From positions 186,001 through 250,000 of the forward strand of contig NZ_JACAPR010000002.1 in the NCBI RefSeq assembly GCF_013385635.1: a stretch of 64,000 nt of DNA. Direction: 5' to 3'. Below, one piece after another: positions 47,554-58,286 of this stretch. A program made the position numbers and the translations under genes. The notes under the pieces are model-generated. The model saw only the letters and a program-made list of their open reading frames with translations. It did no database searches and was not told the origin of the DNA. The number at the start of each line of letters is the position of its first letter. Position 1 is the stretch's first letter. Source of the DNA: Pseudomonas gingeri. Its GTDB lineage: Bacteria > Pseudomonadota > Gammaproteobacteria > Pseudomonadales > Pseudomonadaceae.

Positions 47554-50500
47554 TCAGTTGTCGTAGCCGAGGTTCGGCGCCAGCCAACGCTCGCTGACGC
47601 TCAGGTCCTGGCCCTTGCGTGCGGTGTAGCTTTCCACCTGGTCCTTGTCGACCTTGCCCACGGCGAAATACTGCGCCTGCGGGTGGGCGAAGTACCAGCC
47701 ACTGACCGCCGCTGCCGGGAACATCGCATAGTGCTCGGTGAGGAACACGCCGCTCTTGCCGGCCTTGCCTTCGCTGGCGTCCGGGTCCAGCAGGGAGAAC
47801 AGCGTACCTTTCTCGGTGTGGTCCGGGCAGGCTGGATAGCCGGGAGCAGGGCGGATACCGCTGTATTGCTCCTTGATCAGCGCTTCGTTGTCCAGTTGCT
47901 CTTCCTTGGCATAACCCCAGTAGTCCTTGCGGACCTGCTGGTGCAGCCATTCGGCACAGGCCTCGGCCAGACGGTCGGCAAGGGCCTTGACCATGATCGA
48001 GTTGTAGTCGTCGCCCTTGTCCTGGTAGGCCTTGGCCACTTCCTCGGCGCCGATCCCGGCGGTGGTGATGAAACCACCCACATAGTCGGTGATGCCGCTG
48101 TCCTTCGGTGCGACGAAGTCGGCCAGGGAGAAATTCGGCTTGCCATCGGTCTTGATGATCTGCTGGCGCAGATGATGCAGTTTGGCCAATGGCTGGCCGT
48201 CTTCACCATAGACCTCGAGGTCATCGTCCTTCACCTGGTTGGCCGGCCAGAAGCCAAACACGGCGCGGGCACTGATCAGCTTCTCGTTGATCAGTTTGTC
48301 GAGCATTTCCCGGGCATCGGCATACAGCGCGGTAGCGGCTTCGCCGACCACTTCGTCTTCGAGGATGCGCGGGAACTTGCCGGCCAGGTCCCAGGAGATG
48401 AAGAACGGCGTCCAGTCGATGTATTCGGCGAGGACTTTGAGGTCGATATTGTCCAGCACCCGGGCGCCGGTGAAGGTCGGTTTGACCGGCTGGTAGCTGC
48501 TCCAGTCGAACTGCGGTTTCTTGGCAATCGACGCGGCGTAGCTCAGGCGTTCGGTACGGGCGCTGCGGTTGGCGGTGCGCTCGCGGACTTCGACGTATTC
48601 CTCGCGGGTCTTCTGGACGAAACCGGCCTTGAGTTCCCTGGACAGCAGTTGCGTCGCCACGCCCACGGCGCGGGAGGCGTCGGTAACGTAGATCACCGCG
48701 TCATTGCTGTACTTCGGCTCGATTTTCACCGCCGTGTGGGCCTTGGAGGTCGTCGCGCCGCCGATCATCAGTGGCAGGTGGAAATCCTGGCGCTGCATTT
48801 CGCGGGCGACGTGGACCATTTCATCCAGTGACGGAGTGATCAGGCCGGAGAGGCCGATAATGTCGCACTTCTGCTCCTTGGCTACCTGCAGGATCTTCTC
48901 CGCCGGCACCATCACGCCGAGGTCGACGATATCGTAGCCATTGCAACCGAGGACCACGCCGACAATGTTCTTGCCGATGTCGTGGACATCGCCCTTGACC
49001 GTGGCCATGAGGATCTTGCCCTTGGCTTCCGGCTTGTCGCCTTTCTCCAGTTCGATGAACGGAATCAGGTGAGCCACCGCCTGTTTCATCACTCGGGCGG
49101 ATTTCACCACCTGGGGCAGGAACATTTTCCCGGCGCCGAACAGGTCGCCGACGATGTTCATGCCGGACATCAACGGGCCTTCGATCACTTCGATCGGGCG
49201 CTTGAAGGACTGACGCGATTCCTCGGTATCCTCGACGATATGCGTGGTGATGCCCTTGACCAGCGCGTGCTCCAGGCGCTTGTTGACGGGCCAGCCGCGC
49301 CATTCCTCGGTCTCGGCTTCCTTGACGCTGCCGTCGCCCTTGTACTTGTCGGCGATGGCGAGGAGGGCGTCGGTGCCTTCCGGGGTGCGGTTGAGGATCA
49401 CGTCCTCGACAGCGTCACGCAATTCGGCCGGGATCTGGTCGTAGATTTCCAGCTGGCCGGCGTTGACGATACCCATGGTCAGGCCGTTGCGGATTGCGTA
49501 CAGCAGGAACACCGAGTGGATCGCCTCGCGCACCGGGTTGTTGCCACGGAACGAGAAGGACACGTTGGACACGCCGCCGCTGGTCAGCGCATAGGGCAAC
49601 TCGTCACGGATATAGGCGCAGGCGTTGATGAAGTCGACGGCGTAGTTGTTGTGCTCTTCGATGCCGGTGGCCACGGCGAAGATGTTCGGGTCGAAGATGA
49701 TGTCTTCCGGCGGGAAGCCGACTTCGTTGACCAGGATGTCGTAGGAGCGCTTGCAGATTTCCTTCTTGCGCGCCTCGGTGTCGGCCTGGCCGGCTTCGTC
49801 GAAGGCCATCACCACCACGGCGGCGCCATAGCGCTTGCACAGCTTGGCATGGTGAATGAACTGCTCGACGCCTTCCTTCATGCTGATGGAGTTGACGATG
49901 CCCTTGCCCTGGATGCACTTGAGGCCGGCTTCGATCACTTCCCACTTGGAGGAGTCGATCATGATCGGCACACGGGAGATATCCGGCTCACCGGCGATCA
50001 GATTGAGGAAGGTCACCATGGCCTTCTGCGAATCGAGCATCCCTTCGTCCATGTTGATGTCGATTACCTGGGCGCCGGCTTCCACCTGCTGCAGGGCGAC
50101 TTCCAGGGCTTCGGTGTAGTTGTCTTCGCGGATCAGCCGGGCGAAGCGCGCGGAACCGGTGATGTTGGTCCGCTCGCCGACGTTGACGAACAACGACTGG
50201 CGATCAATGGTGAACGGTTCCAGGCCGGACAGGCGGCAGGCCTTGGGGATATCCGGGATGACCCGTGGCGCGTAGCCGGCGACCGCCTTGGCGATGGCCG
50301 CGATATGGCCGGGAGTGGTCCCGCAGCAACCGCCGACGATGTTCAGGAAGCCGCTCTGGGCGAATTCTTCGATGACCTTGGCGGTTGCTTCCGGTAGTTC
50401 ATCGTACTCGCCGAACTCGTTCGGTAGGCCGGCGTTCGGGTGCGCGGAAACACGGGTGCTGGCCTTGTTCGACAGTTCTTCCAGGTACGGGCGCAGTTCG

Positions 50501-51264
50501 CTGGCACCGAGGGCGCAGTTCAGACCGACCGAGATCGGCTTGGCGTGCGCCACCGAGTTCCAGAAGGCTTCGGTGGTCTGGCCCGACAGGGTACGGCCGG
50601 AGGCATCGGTGATGGTCCCGGAGATCATGATCGGCAGTTCGAGGCCCAACTCTTCGAACACCCCTTGCACGGCGAAGATCGCCGCCTTGGCGTTGAGGGT
50701 GTCGAAGATGGTTTCGATCAGGATCAGGTCCGCGCCGCCCTCGATCAGACCTTTGGTGGCCTCGGTGTAGTTCTCCACCAGCTCGTCGAAGGTGACGTTG
50801 CGGTAGCCGGGGTTGTTCACGTCCGGCGACAGCGAGCAGGTGCGGCTGGTCGGGCCGAGTACACCCGCGACGAAGCGCGGCTTGGCAGGGTTCTCCAGGG
50901 TCTTGGCGTCGGCTATCTTGCGCGCCAGTCGTGCGCCTTCGACGTTCAATTCGTAGGCCAGCTCTTCCATGCCGTAGTCGGCCATGGAGATGCGCGTGGC
51001 GTTGAAGGTGTTGGTTTCCAGGATGTCGGCACCGGCATCCAGGTAGGCTTTTTCAATGCCGCCGATCACGTCCGGGCGGGTGATGACCAGCAGGTCGTTG
51101 TTGCCCTTGACGTCGCTTGGCCAGTCAGCGAAGCGTTTGCCGCGATAATCCTGCTCTTCAAGCTTGTAGCTCTGGATCATCGTGCCCATGCCGCCATCAA
51201 GAATCAGGATGCGTTCTTTGAGGGCTTGCTGGAGAGCGTGTAGGCGAGCACTGCGATCGGACAT
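47554..51264 (-). CDS. metH: Cobalamin-dependent methionine synthase (MetH)
   Basis: A 1236-residue enzyme moving a methyl group from methyl-tetrahydrofolate through cobalamin to homocysteine. Domains in order: homocysteine-binding (DGGMGTMIQ at the start, zinc cysteines in [10 protein letters not shown] near 310), pterin-binding ([13 protein letters not shown]), cobalamin-binding with the lower-ligand motif DVHDIGKNI, and the reactivation domain with [15 protein letters not shown] that binds S-adenosylmethionine. The ATG at 51264 fits homologues better than the open frame to 51288. No cobalamin riboswitch fits in the 150-base upstream gap. Cobalamin genes lie 4 kb away. Confidence 0.97.
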   Translation of the reverse strand: MSDRSARLHALQQALKERILILDGGMGTMIQSYKLEEQDYRGKRFADWPSDVKGNNDLLVITRPDVIGGIEKAYLDAGADILETNTFNATRISMADYGMEELAYELNVEGARLARKIADAKTLENPAKPRFVAGVLGPTSRTCSLSPDVNNPGYRNVTFDELVENYTEATKGLIEGGADLILIETIFDTLNAKAAIFAVQGVFEELGLELPIMISGTITDASGRTLSGQTTEAFWNSVAHAKPISVGLNCALGASELRPYLEELSNKASTRVSAHPNAGLPNEFGEYDELPEATAKVIEEFAQSGFLNIVGGCCGTTPGHIAAIAKAVAGYAPRVIPDIPKACRLSGLEPFTIDRQSLFVNVGERTNITGSARFARLIREDNYTEALEVALQQVEAGAQVIDINMDEGMLDSQKAMVTFLNLIAGEPDISRVPIMIDSSKWEVIEAGLKCIQGKGIVNSISMKEGVEQFIHHAKLCKRYGAAVVVMAFDEAGQADTEARKKEICKRSYDILVNEVGFPPEDIIFDPNIFAVATGIEEHNNYAVDFINACAYIRDELPYALTSGGVSNVSFSFRGNNPVREAIHSVFLLYAIRNGLTMGIVNAGQLEIYDQIPAELRDAVEDVILNRTPEGTDALLAIADKYKGDGSVKEAETEEWRGWPVNKRLEHALVKGITTHIVEDTEESRQSFKRPIEVIEGPLMSGMNIVGDLFGAGKMFLPQVVKSARVMKQAVAHLIPFIELEKGDKPEAKGKILMATVKGDVHDIGKNIVGVVLGCNGYDIVDLGVMVPAEKILQVAKEQKCDIIGLSGLITPSLDEMVHVAREMQRQDFHLPLMIGGATTSKAHTAVKIEPKYSNDAVIYVTDASRAVGVATQLLSRELKAGFVQKTREEYVEVRERTANRSARTERLSYAASIAKKPQFDWSSYQPVKPTFTGARVLDNIDLKVLAEYIDWTPFFISWDLAGKFPRILEDEVVGEAATALYADAREMLDKLINEKLISARAVFGFWPANQVKDDDLEVYGEDGQPLAKLHHLRQQIIKTDGKPNFSLADFVAPKDSGITDYVGGFITTAGIGAEEVAKAYQDKGDDYNSIMVKALADRLAEACAEWLHQQVRKDYWGYAKEEQLDNEALIKEQYSGIRPAPGYPACPDHTEKGTLFSLLDPDASEGKAGKSGVFLTEHYAMFPAAAVSGWYFAHPQAQYFAVGKVDKDQVESYTARKGQDLSVSERWLAPNLGYDN

Positions 51265-51416
51265 GGGACTACCTGGAAAGACGGACACAGAAGAGGCGCG
51301 ATAATAGCAAACCTGTACTCTTTTAGAGTGTGTCCGGGTTTTGCATGAATATCGCTCATGTTTAAAAGGCGATGACGCTGTAGAATCATTGCGTTTTTAT
51401 TTTCAGGATCAGGGCT

Positions 51417-53708
51417 ATGTCGTACCGCTTTATCAGCGCTTTTCTACTGCTGTTGCTCAGTAGTGCCACTCAGGCGCAGAGCCCGGTCCCGACGATCTCC
51501 TATACCCGTGATGTCCAGCCGATCTTTACCGAGAAATGCGTGGCCTGCCATGCCTGCTATGACGCGGCCTGCCAGCTCAACCTGGGCAGTGCCGAGGGCG
51601 CGGCGCGCGGCGCGTCGAAGATCCCGGTGTACAACGGCGACCGCAGCAAGGCCTCGCATCCGACCCGGCTGTACATAGACGCCCAGACTCCGCGGCAATG
51701 GCAGCAGAAGAAGTTCTATTCGGTGCTGGATGCCCAGGGCAGCCAGGCGGCCCTGATGGCGCGCATGCTGGAACTGGGGCACCGGGCGCCGTTGCAGCCC
51801 AATGCCAAGCTGCCGGAAGACATCGTGCTGGGCCTGAACCGCGAGAACATGTGCCCAATGCCCGGCGAGTTCGACGCGTACGCCGGTGCGCACCCGAAAG
51901 AAGGCATGCCCCTGGCCGTGACCGGCCTGACCGACCAGCAATACCAGACACTGCAGCGCTGGCTGGCCGCCGGTGCGCCGATGGATGCCCAGGCCCTGGC
52001 GCCGAGTGCCCGGGAGTCACTGCAGATCGCCCAATGGGAAAACCTGCTCAATGCCCCGGGCGCAAGGGAAAGCCTGGTGGGGCGCTGGCTCTACGAGCAC
52101 TGGTTCCTGGCGCATATCTACTTTGAAGGTGGCGAGCCGGGTCACTTTTTCCAGTGGGTGCGTTCGCGCACGCCGAGCGGCCAGCCGATCGATCTGATCA
52201 ATACCCGGCGGCCGAACGATGACCCGGGGACCCAGGTGTACTACCGGCTATGGCCGGTACAGGGGGTGATCGTCCACAAGACTCATATCACCTACGCCCT
52301 CAGCGCGGCGAAGATGGCCCGGGTCAAGACCCTGTTCTACAGCGGCAACTGGCAGGTGACCGCCTTGCCGGGCTACGGCCCGCAGCGTCGGGCCAACCCG
52401 TTCGAGACCTTCGAGGCGATTCCGGCGGCGGCGCGCTACCAGTTCATGCTCGATAACGCCGAGTACTTCGTCGACACCTTTATCCGTGGGCCGGTCTGTC
52501 GTGGGCAGATTGCTACCGATGTGATTCGCGACAACTTCTGGGCGTTGTTCCAGGCGCCCGAGCACGACCTGTATATCACCGATCCGAGTTATCGCGGCGC
52601 GGCCACGCCGTTGCTGGCGATGCCCGGGCAGAACGACGATGTCGGCAGCGTGCTGAGCCTGTGGCTGGCCTATCGCGACAAACGCAACGAGTATGAAGCC
52701 CTGCGCAAGGACGCCTACGCGCGGGTGCCGGCGCCCAGTTGGTCGAGCCTGTGGGCCGGCAATGACAACGCCTTGCTGAGCATTTTCCGCCACTTCGACA
52801 GCGCTACCGTCAGCAAGGGGCTCATTGGCGAAGTCCCGCAGACCATGTGGCTGTTCGACTATCCGTTGCTGGAGCGCACCTATTACCAGTTGGCGGTCAA
52901 CTTCGACGTATTCGGCAATGTCTCGCACCAGGCGCAGACCCGGCTGTACTTCGACCTGATCCGCAACGGCGCCGAACAGAACTTCCTGCGCCTGATGCCG
53001 GCGGATTCCCGGGAGGCCTACCTCGATGACTGGTACCAGAACAGCGGCAAGCTGAAGATGTGGCTGGACTACGAGAATATCGACGACGACAAGCCAAGTG
53101 CCCTGAAGCTCGATGAAAAGGAGCCGAAACTCGATTTCGCCAGGCAGTTGATGACACGCTACGGCGATCTCAATGCCCATCCCGATCCGATCAATCGTTG
53201 CGAGGGTGCCTATTGTTCACGACCGAATATCGCCCCGGCTTTGCAGGAGGCCGAACAGTCCCTGAGTCGCCTGACCTCGCGGCCGGCCGCCGGGCTCAAG
53301 GTCATCGACCAGTTGCCGGAAGCGACGATGCTGCGCATCGAGACCCGTGACGGCAAGCGTGAGATCTACAGCCTGCTGCGCAATCGCGCCCACAGCAACG
53401 TGGCCTTCATGCTCGGCGAGGCCTACCGCTATCAGCCGGGTTTGGATACGGTGACTATCTACCCGGGGATTCTCACCAGCTATCCCAATTTCATGTTCAA
53501 TATCCCCGCCGAGCAGGTGCCAGCGTTTGTCGATGCCATGGAGCAGGTCAAGGATGCCGCCGGATTCGAGCAGATCGTCCGGCGCTGGGGGATTCGCCGC
53601 AGTCATCCGCAGTTCTGGCAGTACTTCCACGACCTGACGACCTACCTGCAGGAAACCGACCCGGTCAATGCCGGAGTGCTGGACATGAATCGCTACGAGA
53701 ACCTCTGA
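51417..53708 (+). CDS. cti: Cytochrome-type fatty acid cis/trans isomerase (Cti)
   Basis: A 763-residue periplasmic isomerase that turns cis into trans unsaturated acyl chains in membrane lipids, a fast response of pseudomonads to solvents and heat. It has a signal peptide (cleavage near TQA-QS, about residue 21) and then a c-type heme motif CVACH (about 41-45), required in known Cti, in FTEKCVACHACYDAACQLNLG. The length and the phrases HKTHITYAL and YPGILTSYPNFMFNI match the family. It is divergent from metH, a neighbour it also has in other pseudomonads. Confidence 0.95.
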   Translation: MSYRFISAFLLLLLSSATQAQSPVPTISYTRDVQPIFTEKCVACHACYDAACQLNLGSAEGAARGASKIPVYNGDRSKASHPTRLYIDAQTPRQWQQKKFYSVLDAQGSQAALMARMLELGHRAPLQPNAKLPEDIVLGLNRENMCPMPGEFDAYAGAHPKEGMPLAVTGLTDQQYQTLQRWLAAGAPMDAQALAPSARESLQIAQWENLLNAPGARESLVGRWLYEHWFLAHIYFEGGEPGHFFQWVRSRTPSGQPIDLINTRRPNDDPGTQVYYRLWPVQGVIVHKTHITYALSAAKMARVKTLFYSGNWQVTALPGYGPQRRANPFETFEAIPAAARYQFMLDNAEYFVDTFIRGPVCRGQIATDVIRDNFWALFQAPEHDLYITDPSYRGAATPLLAMPGQNDDVGSVLSLWLAYRDKRNEYEALRKDAYARVPAPSWSSLWAGNDNALLSIFRHFDSATVSKGLIGEVPQTMWLFDYPLLERTYYQLAVNFDVFGNVSHQAQTRLYFDLIRNGAEQNFLRLMPADSREAYLDDWYQNSGKLKMWLDYENIDDDKPSALKLDEKEPKLDFARQLMTRYGDLNAHPDPINRCEGAYCSRPNIAPALQEAEQSLSRLTSRPAAGLKVIDQLPEATMLRIETRDGKREIYSLLRNRAHSNVAFMLGEAYRYQPGLDTVTIYPGILTSYPNFMFNIPAEQVPAFVDAMEQVKDAAGFEQIVRRWGIRRSHPQFWQYFHDLTTYLQETDPVNAGVLDMNRYENL

Positions 53709-53832
53709 GGGAGTCGGGCATCACCGGGAAGCGGGGCTCATGTGTGCCCCCATGCGGCTGCCGCTTTTCCGACAAAAATACTAGGACTTTGTCCGGCGGC
53801 CCGATTGGCGTAAACTGGCGTCAAGTCTGTGA

Positions 53833-54426
<594 letters not shown>

Positions 54427-54467
54427 GTCCGGTAGCAGGGCGTTCGCTGCGTCCGGTTGAATGAAAA

Positions 54468-54494
54468 AACGGTGCCCGTGAGCACCGTTTTTTT
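54468..54494 (+). terminator. Rho-independent terminator of nfuA
   Basis: AACGGTGC (54468-54475 region), loop CCGTGA, GCACCGTT followed by T5 or more to 54494. A run of A upstream makes it usable on both strands. Confidence 0.9.
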
Positions 54495-54563
54495 ATGCGG
54501 GATCGGTTGTGGCTGCTCCGCCGCATTCGCGCCGCCACATGAGTATTGAGGCCTGGCGCCGTT

Positions 54564-54597
54564 CCTGCAGGAGCCGGGCTTGGCCGCGAAGAGGCCA
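54564..54597. repeat. Single REP-type element
   Basis: CTGCAGGAGCCGGGCTTGGC then CGCGAAGAGGCC: same class as the units at 13999 and 27478 with one central mismatch. It lies between the nfuA and nudix 3-prime ends. Confidence 0.6.
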
Positions 54598-54614
54598 CCG
54601 ATATCCCCACAAAA

Positions 54615-55046
54615 CTACGAAACCAATCCACGACCTTCAAGGTAATGGCGCAACCGCTCCTGCAAATAGGGCACCCCCAGCGGGTGCTCCAGGTACTCGG
54701 CAATCGACATCATCCGCCAGTACTGGCCTTCGTCACCAAAGCTGATCGCCTCGATTTCCGCCAACTCCAGTTGCCCCACCAGAAACCACGAATGGGTGTC
54801 GGGCTGGGTGACACTGGGATAGCGCCGGGCCCATTCGATGCGTTCGGCGTCGATCTGCAGGGAAAACTCTTCGTCCAGCTCCCGCAGTGCGCATTCGCTC
54901 GGCGTTTCATCGCCTTCGCGACCGCCACCGGCAAAGTCCCAGTGTCCGGGGTAGGGGATGCTGTCCTTCATGTCGCGCAGATAGGTCAGTAGCTCGTCAC
55001 CGCAGATCAGCGCCAGCTTGGCACCGGAAAACAGCTGTTCGGACAT
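54615..55046 (-). CDS. NUDIX hydrolase
   Basis: A 143-residue NUDIX protein from ATG 55046 (an upstream ATG at 55064 overlaps cobM). The Nudix box is GGGREGDETPSECALREL then DEEFSL, with the catalytic RE and EE acids; Ser replaces the usual Gly after EE. These enzymes hydrolyse nucleoside diphosphate derivatives. It begins 14 bases after the cobM stop on the same strand and may ride on the cobalamin operon. Substrate unknown. Confidence 0.88.
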   Translation of the reverse strand: MSEQLFSGAKLALICGDELLTYLRDMKDSIPYPGHWDFAGGGREGDETPSECALRELDEEFSLQIDAERIEWARRYPSVTQPDTHSWFLVGQLELAEIEAISFGDEGQYWRMMSIAEYLEHPLGVPYLQERLRHYLEGRGLVS

Positions 55047-55060
55047 CGGGATTCTCCAGT

Positions 55061-55807
55061 TCAACGCCGATAAAGATGCGCATGGCCGGCACGGTACAAC
55101 GAAGATTCGCTGAAGTGGTCACTGCCCAGTACGCGTCCCACCAGGATCAGCGCCGTGCGGCGAAAGCCCTTGGCCTCGACCTTGGCCAGGATATCGGCAA
55201 GCGTACCCTGGGCCCAGTCCTGATCGGGCCAGGTCGCACGATGGATCACCGCGATCGGACAATCCACACCGTAATGGGGTAGCAGTTCCTCGATGATCCT
55301 GGCCAGGTGATTGACCCCGAGGTGAATCGCCATGGTCGCCCCGTGCCGGGCCAGGTTGCCCAGTTCTTCGCCGGCCGGCATCGCGGTCTTGTCGGCATAG
55401 CGGGTGAGGATCACGCTCTGGGAAATATCCGGCAGCGTCAGTTCGACACCGAGCAAGGCCGCGCAGGCCGCGGTCGCGGTCACCCCTGGGACGATTTCAA
55501 AGGCAATGCCCAGTTCGCGCAGGTGGCGGATCTGTTCGCCGATGGCGCCATACAGCGAAGGGTCTCCCGAGTGCACTCGCGCGACATCCTGGCCCAGGGC
55601 GTCGGCCGCCTTGATCAGGTCGATGATCTGTTCCAGGTGCAGTTCGGCGCTGTTGACCACCTGCATCGCGCTATGGCCTTCCAGCACCGCTTCAGGTACC
55701 AACGAACCGGCGTAGATGATCACCGGGCAACGATGGATCAGGCGCTGGCCCTTGACGGTAATGAGTTCCGGATCGCCGGGGCCGGCACCGATGAAATAGA
55801 CGGTCAT
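55061..55807 (-). CDS. cobM: Precorrin-4 C(11)-methyltransferase (CobM)
   Basis: A 248-residue tetrapyrrole methyltransferase of the aerobic cobalamin pathway. It has the S-adenosylmethionine site YFIGAGPGDPELITVKG at the start, then YAGSLV, VHSGDPSLYGAIGEQ and PGVTATAACAALLG, all CobM hallmarks. It is the fourth gene after a cobalamin riboswitch. CobE is 45 bases upstream, so the two are probably cotranscribed. Confidence 0.95.
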   Translation of the reverse strand: MTVYFIGAGPGDPELITVKGQRLIHRCPVIIYAGSLVPEAVLEGHSAMQVVNSAELHLEQIIDLIKAADALGQDVARVHSGDPSLYGAIGEQIRHLRELGIAFEIVPGVTATAACAALLGVELTLPDISQSVILTRYADKTAMPAGEELGNLARHGATMAIHLGVNHLARIIEELLPHYGVDCPIAVIHRATWPDQDWAQGTLADILAKVEAKGFRRTALILVGRVLGSDHFSESSLYRAGHAHLYRR

Positions 55808-55852
55808 GACACTCTCTGAACGGGTCTGCGCAAGGCTTTACATGAACAATGT

Positions 55853-56296
55853 TCATGCAGGAGGAGGGGATTGTCGAGGGTTTTGCCCGGTCCAGGCCAG
55901 TGCAAAGGTAGCCAACGGATGTTTCTGGCGTGAAATAAGCAGGCTCGCGCAGGCTTGGCCCAGGCGTTCGGCGAGAGCCAGCGCGGCACTTTCGGCGACA
56001 CCATGGCAGCCGGTACGTTCGAAGGCCAGGCTGGATCGATGGCTCAGGCCCGGTTCGTAAGGTGCCAGTTCATCGGCACTGAAGAACAGCAAAGGCAGAT
56101 TCAAGCGCTGCGCCAGTTCGAGAAGCCCCGGCTCTTGCCGTTTACCATCAATACTCGCCAAGCCCTTGATCTGCGTGAGGTCGATCTGATGGGTCAGCAG
56201 CGATTGCTCAAGCAATGCCTGCAAGGTCGCCGCGCTGCAACCTTGCCGGCAGCCAAAGCCAACCGCGAGGATTGGCGTCGCCAGGGTTTCACTCAT
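55853..56296 (-). CDS. cobE: Cobalamin biosynthesis protein CobE (CbiG C-terminal domain)
   Basis: A 147-residue CobE/CbiG_C protein. VGFGCRQGCSAATLQALLEQ at the N-terminus and the middle IKGLASIDGKRQEPGLLELA are family phrases; near the C-terminus is VAESAALALA. It is needed in aerobic cobalamin synthesis, though its chemistry is poorly defined. Its ATG overlaps the cbtA stop by four bases. Confidence 0.9.
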   Translation of the reverse strand: MSETLATPILAVGFGCRQGCSAATLQALLEQSLLTHQIDLTQIKGLASIDGKRQEPGLLELAQRLNLPLLFFSADELAPYEPGLSHRSSLAFERTGCHGVAESAALALAERLGQACASLLISRQKHPLATFALAWTGQNPRQSPPPA

Positions 56297-56994
56297 GCCG
56301 AGTAATGATCGTCGGCCTTGCGCCGGAACAACCAGGCGCTGATCAGGCCCAGGGCCAGCCAGAATGCCGCGTTGGTCAGTTGCGAAGCGATCTTGAACTG
56401 CGCTTCCAGTTCCTCCGGCGCGAGGCTGGAGTGAACTTCCGGTTGCGGTGCGCCGATCACGTGGGGCACCACGACAATCGCCACGCCCAGTACCTTGAGC
56501 GCCCAATGCTTGCCGAAGACCACCAGGGCAATGGCAACCGCGGTGGACGCCGCGGTGCCGACCCACCAGATCTGCCGCTGCAGCAGGTCCGCCGCGGCGG
56601 TGCCGGGCAGCTCCGGCGGCAGGCCGAGGGTCGGCGCCAGGCAGAAGGTCGCATAACCGGCCAGGCCCCAGAGCAGGCCCTGGGAAGTGCGGTTCGGTGT
56701 GCGCAGGGTATAGAGGCCCGCCAGCATCAGGGCGAAGCCGACCGCGACCACCAGGTTGCCGCCGGTAGTGGAAAGCACGCGCTGCCAGCCATCTTCCGGC
56801 TCCCAGGCTTCTTCATCATGAGTGTGACCGGCCATGGCCGCATCGGCGTGTTCGTGTACCTCGGTGGCGGGTGCTTTCTCGTAGGTCTCGGCCTGGAGAA
56901 TCAGCGGGGCGACCCAGAAGCTCTGCAGCAGGGTCAGCAGCAATGCCGCCAGCAGGCCGGTGAAACCCGCTGTTTGGGCTATACGCTTGATCAT
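56293..56994 (-). CDS. cbtA: Cobalt uptake membrane protein CbtA
   Basis: A 233-residue CbtA-family protein from ATG 56994. About five hydrophobic helices, and a His/Glu-rich loop after the first (EVHEHADAAMAGHTHDEEAW) that could bind cobalt. CbtA and CbtB form a predicted cobalt importer of cobalamin-making bacteria. It lies 29 bases after cbtB and overlaps cobE, in a single operon behind the riboswitch. Confidence 0.92.
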   Translation of the reverse strand: MIKRIAQTAGFTGLLAALLLTLLQSFWVAPLILQAETYEKAPATEVHEHADAAMAGHTHDEEAWEPEDGWQRVLSTTGGNLVVAVGFALMLAGLYTLRTPNRTSQGLLWGLAGYATFCLAPTLGLPPELPGTAAADLLQRQIWWVGTAASTAVAIALVVFGKHWALKVLGVAIVVVPHVIGAPQPEVHSSLAPEELEAQFKIASQLTNAAFWLALGLISAWLFRRKADDHYSA

Positions 56995-57023
56995 GTCGGT
57001 ATTCTCTATGGTCAGGCCAGGGC

Positions 57024-57209
57024 TCAATGGCACGGAAAGGCGGAGCTGTGACGGGTATCGTGGGCGGCGTTGTGGACCGCTTCGATATGCGAGAAACCGG
57101 CGAAATAGACCAGCAGTGCGCCGAGTACGCTGGCGCCGATGGCGGCGACGATGCGTTGGCTCCGGGTGGTGGTGGCAGCGCTCGAGTGGCTGGTGGTGGT
57201 GATCGACAT
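57024..57209 (-). CDS. cbtB: Cobalt uptake subunit CbtB
   Basis: A 61-residue CbtB protein from ATG 57209 (the longer open frame lacks family similarity). Ser/Thr-rich tail, one membrane helix (IVAAIGASVLGALLVYFAGF) and the C-terminal histidine motif HNAAHDTRHSSAFPCH that should bind cobalt. It is the first gene after the cobalamin riboswitch. Confidence 0.93.
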   Translation of the reverse strand: MSITTTSHSSAATTTRSQRIVAAIGASVLGALLVYFAGFSHIEAVHNAAHDTRHSSAFPCH

Positions 57210-57313
57210 GGCCCTTCCCTCTGAAATGTCAGCAGGCGGCCAAGCGCGAAAAAACCTCGGCGAGCGGGTGCCCGGAGGTTTCAACAGCGCCTGCCCACCG
57301 CAGGTTTGTTATT

Positions 57314-57518
57314 CGATATTTCCGGGCCGGTCTCCGGGCTTGCGAGGGATCCGGGCAGGGCTCGGACCTTCAAGCGTCGCCTTCCCATGCCGCTAACGGC
57401 ACAGTGGATCTGACGCTTCTCTCGCTTACCGTTGCGGGGGCAGCACCGGAGTTGCCAGGCTCGATAAAGATCGGCCGACGCACCGGTTTCCCGTTTCACC
57501 CTGTGAAGGGCACCCAGA
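57314..57518 (-). ncRNA. Cobalamin riboswitch
   Basis: On the minus strand, in order: a 5-prime P1-side segment with GGGAAACCGGTG; the conserved GCTGCCCCCGCAACGGTAAG; CACTGTGCC...GGCATGGGAAGGCG; and the B12 box AAGCCCGGAGACCGGCCC at 57341-57324. All core elements are present. It lies about 115 bases upstream of cbtB and should shut off cobalt uptake and cobalamin synthesis genes when adenosylcobalamin is plentiful. Confidence 0.95.
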
Positions 57519-57672
57519 ACAAGGCGGTTAGGAAAACATGCGGTTACCCGGCGCGTCAATAAAAGCGGATGCCGGTTACGTATTGCGGTGCCTCGGGCGG
57601 GCGGCCGGAGGGACGGGCGAGAGTGCAACTTAAAGTGATTTCTAGAATATAAAAATAAACAAAATCAATGAG

Positions 57673-58029
57673 TTAAATAATTGATTTGATCTTGTTTCTT
57701 AGTTGATCAATAGAAAAAGGCTTGCCGATCAGGTGCATGTCGGGCGGTATCTCGATGCTTTCGGCGTAACCGCTGGCAAACAGGATCGGCAACCCTGGTC
57801 GCACCTTTCGCGCTGCTGTTGCCAGTTCACGGCCATCCATTCCGGGCAGGCCGACATCTGTCATCAGCAGGTCGATCGACCTGCTGATGTCGTTGATGAA
57901 CGCCAATGCCAGATCGCTGCTGCTGGCTTCCAGTACGTTGAACTCCAGTTCCTCCAGCACATCGACAATCAGCATGCGGACAATGGTGTCGTCTTCGACA
58001 ACGAGGATGGTGGCGTCTGCTGCGCACAT
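57673..58029 (-). CDS. Stand-alone response regulator receiver protein
   Basis: A 118-residue CheY-like receiver from ATG 58029, behind GGGAAG. It has the acidic pair in VVEDDTIVR, phospho-acceptor Asp in LLMTDVGLPGMDG, Thr/Ser-position residue in FASGYAES and the Lys in LIGKPFS. No output domain. It is divergent from a large hybrid kinase gene (gap about 260 bases) and could receive phosphate from it. The DVGLPGMDGRELA wording is typical of hybrid-kinase-linked receivers. Confidence 0.92.
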   Translation of the reverse strand: MCAADATILVVEDDTIVRMLIVDVLEELEFNVLEASSSDLALAFINDISRSIDLLMTDVGLPGMDGRELATAARKVRPGLPILFASGYAESIEIPPDMHLIGKPFSIDQLRNKIKSII

Positions 58030-58286
58030 AGTGGACTTCCCAGAAAAATGAAGATGGGCAGGAGGGTGAAAAATGCCCGCCTCTAGCATCAGTAAGCCGC
58101 CGATCGGCACAAGTTCCCGTCGTTGTACAAAAAAACGCGGCTGTACAAAGCATGCAGGATAGCGGTTCTCCTTGATGGAGGGCAGTGCGGGGTCTGAAAT
58201 TGCCTTCTACGCTGTGAGAAAAATAGATCTTTTGCTCGGAATTACGGCAAACTCCTTTATTTTCAACACTTCGTCCGGGGCCCGAA

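Noticed and set aside
51265..51416. Possible cobalamin riboswitch in front of metH
   Set aside because: The 150-base gap is too short and has no B12 box; the only riboswitch seen is upstream of cbtB.
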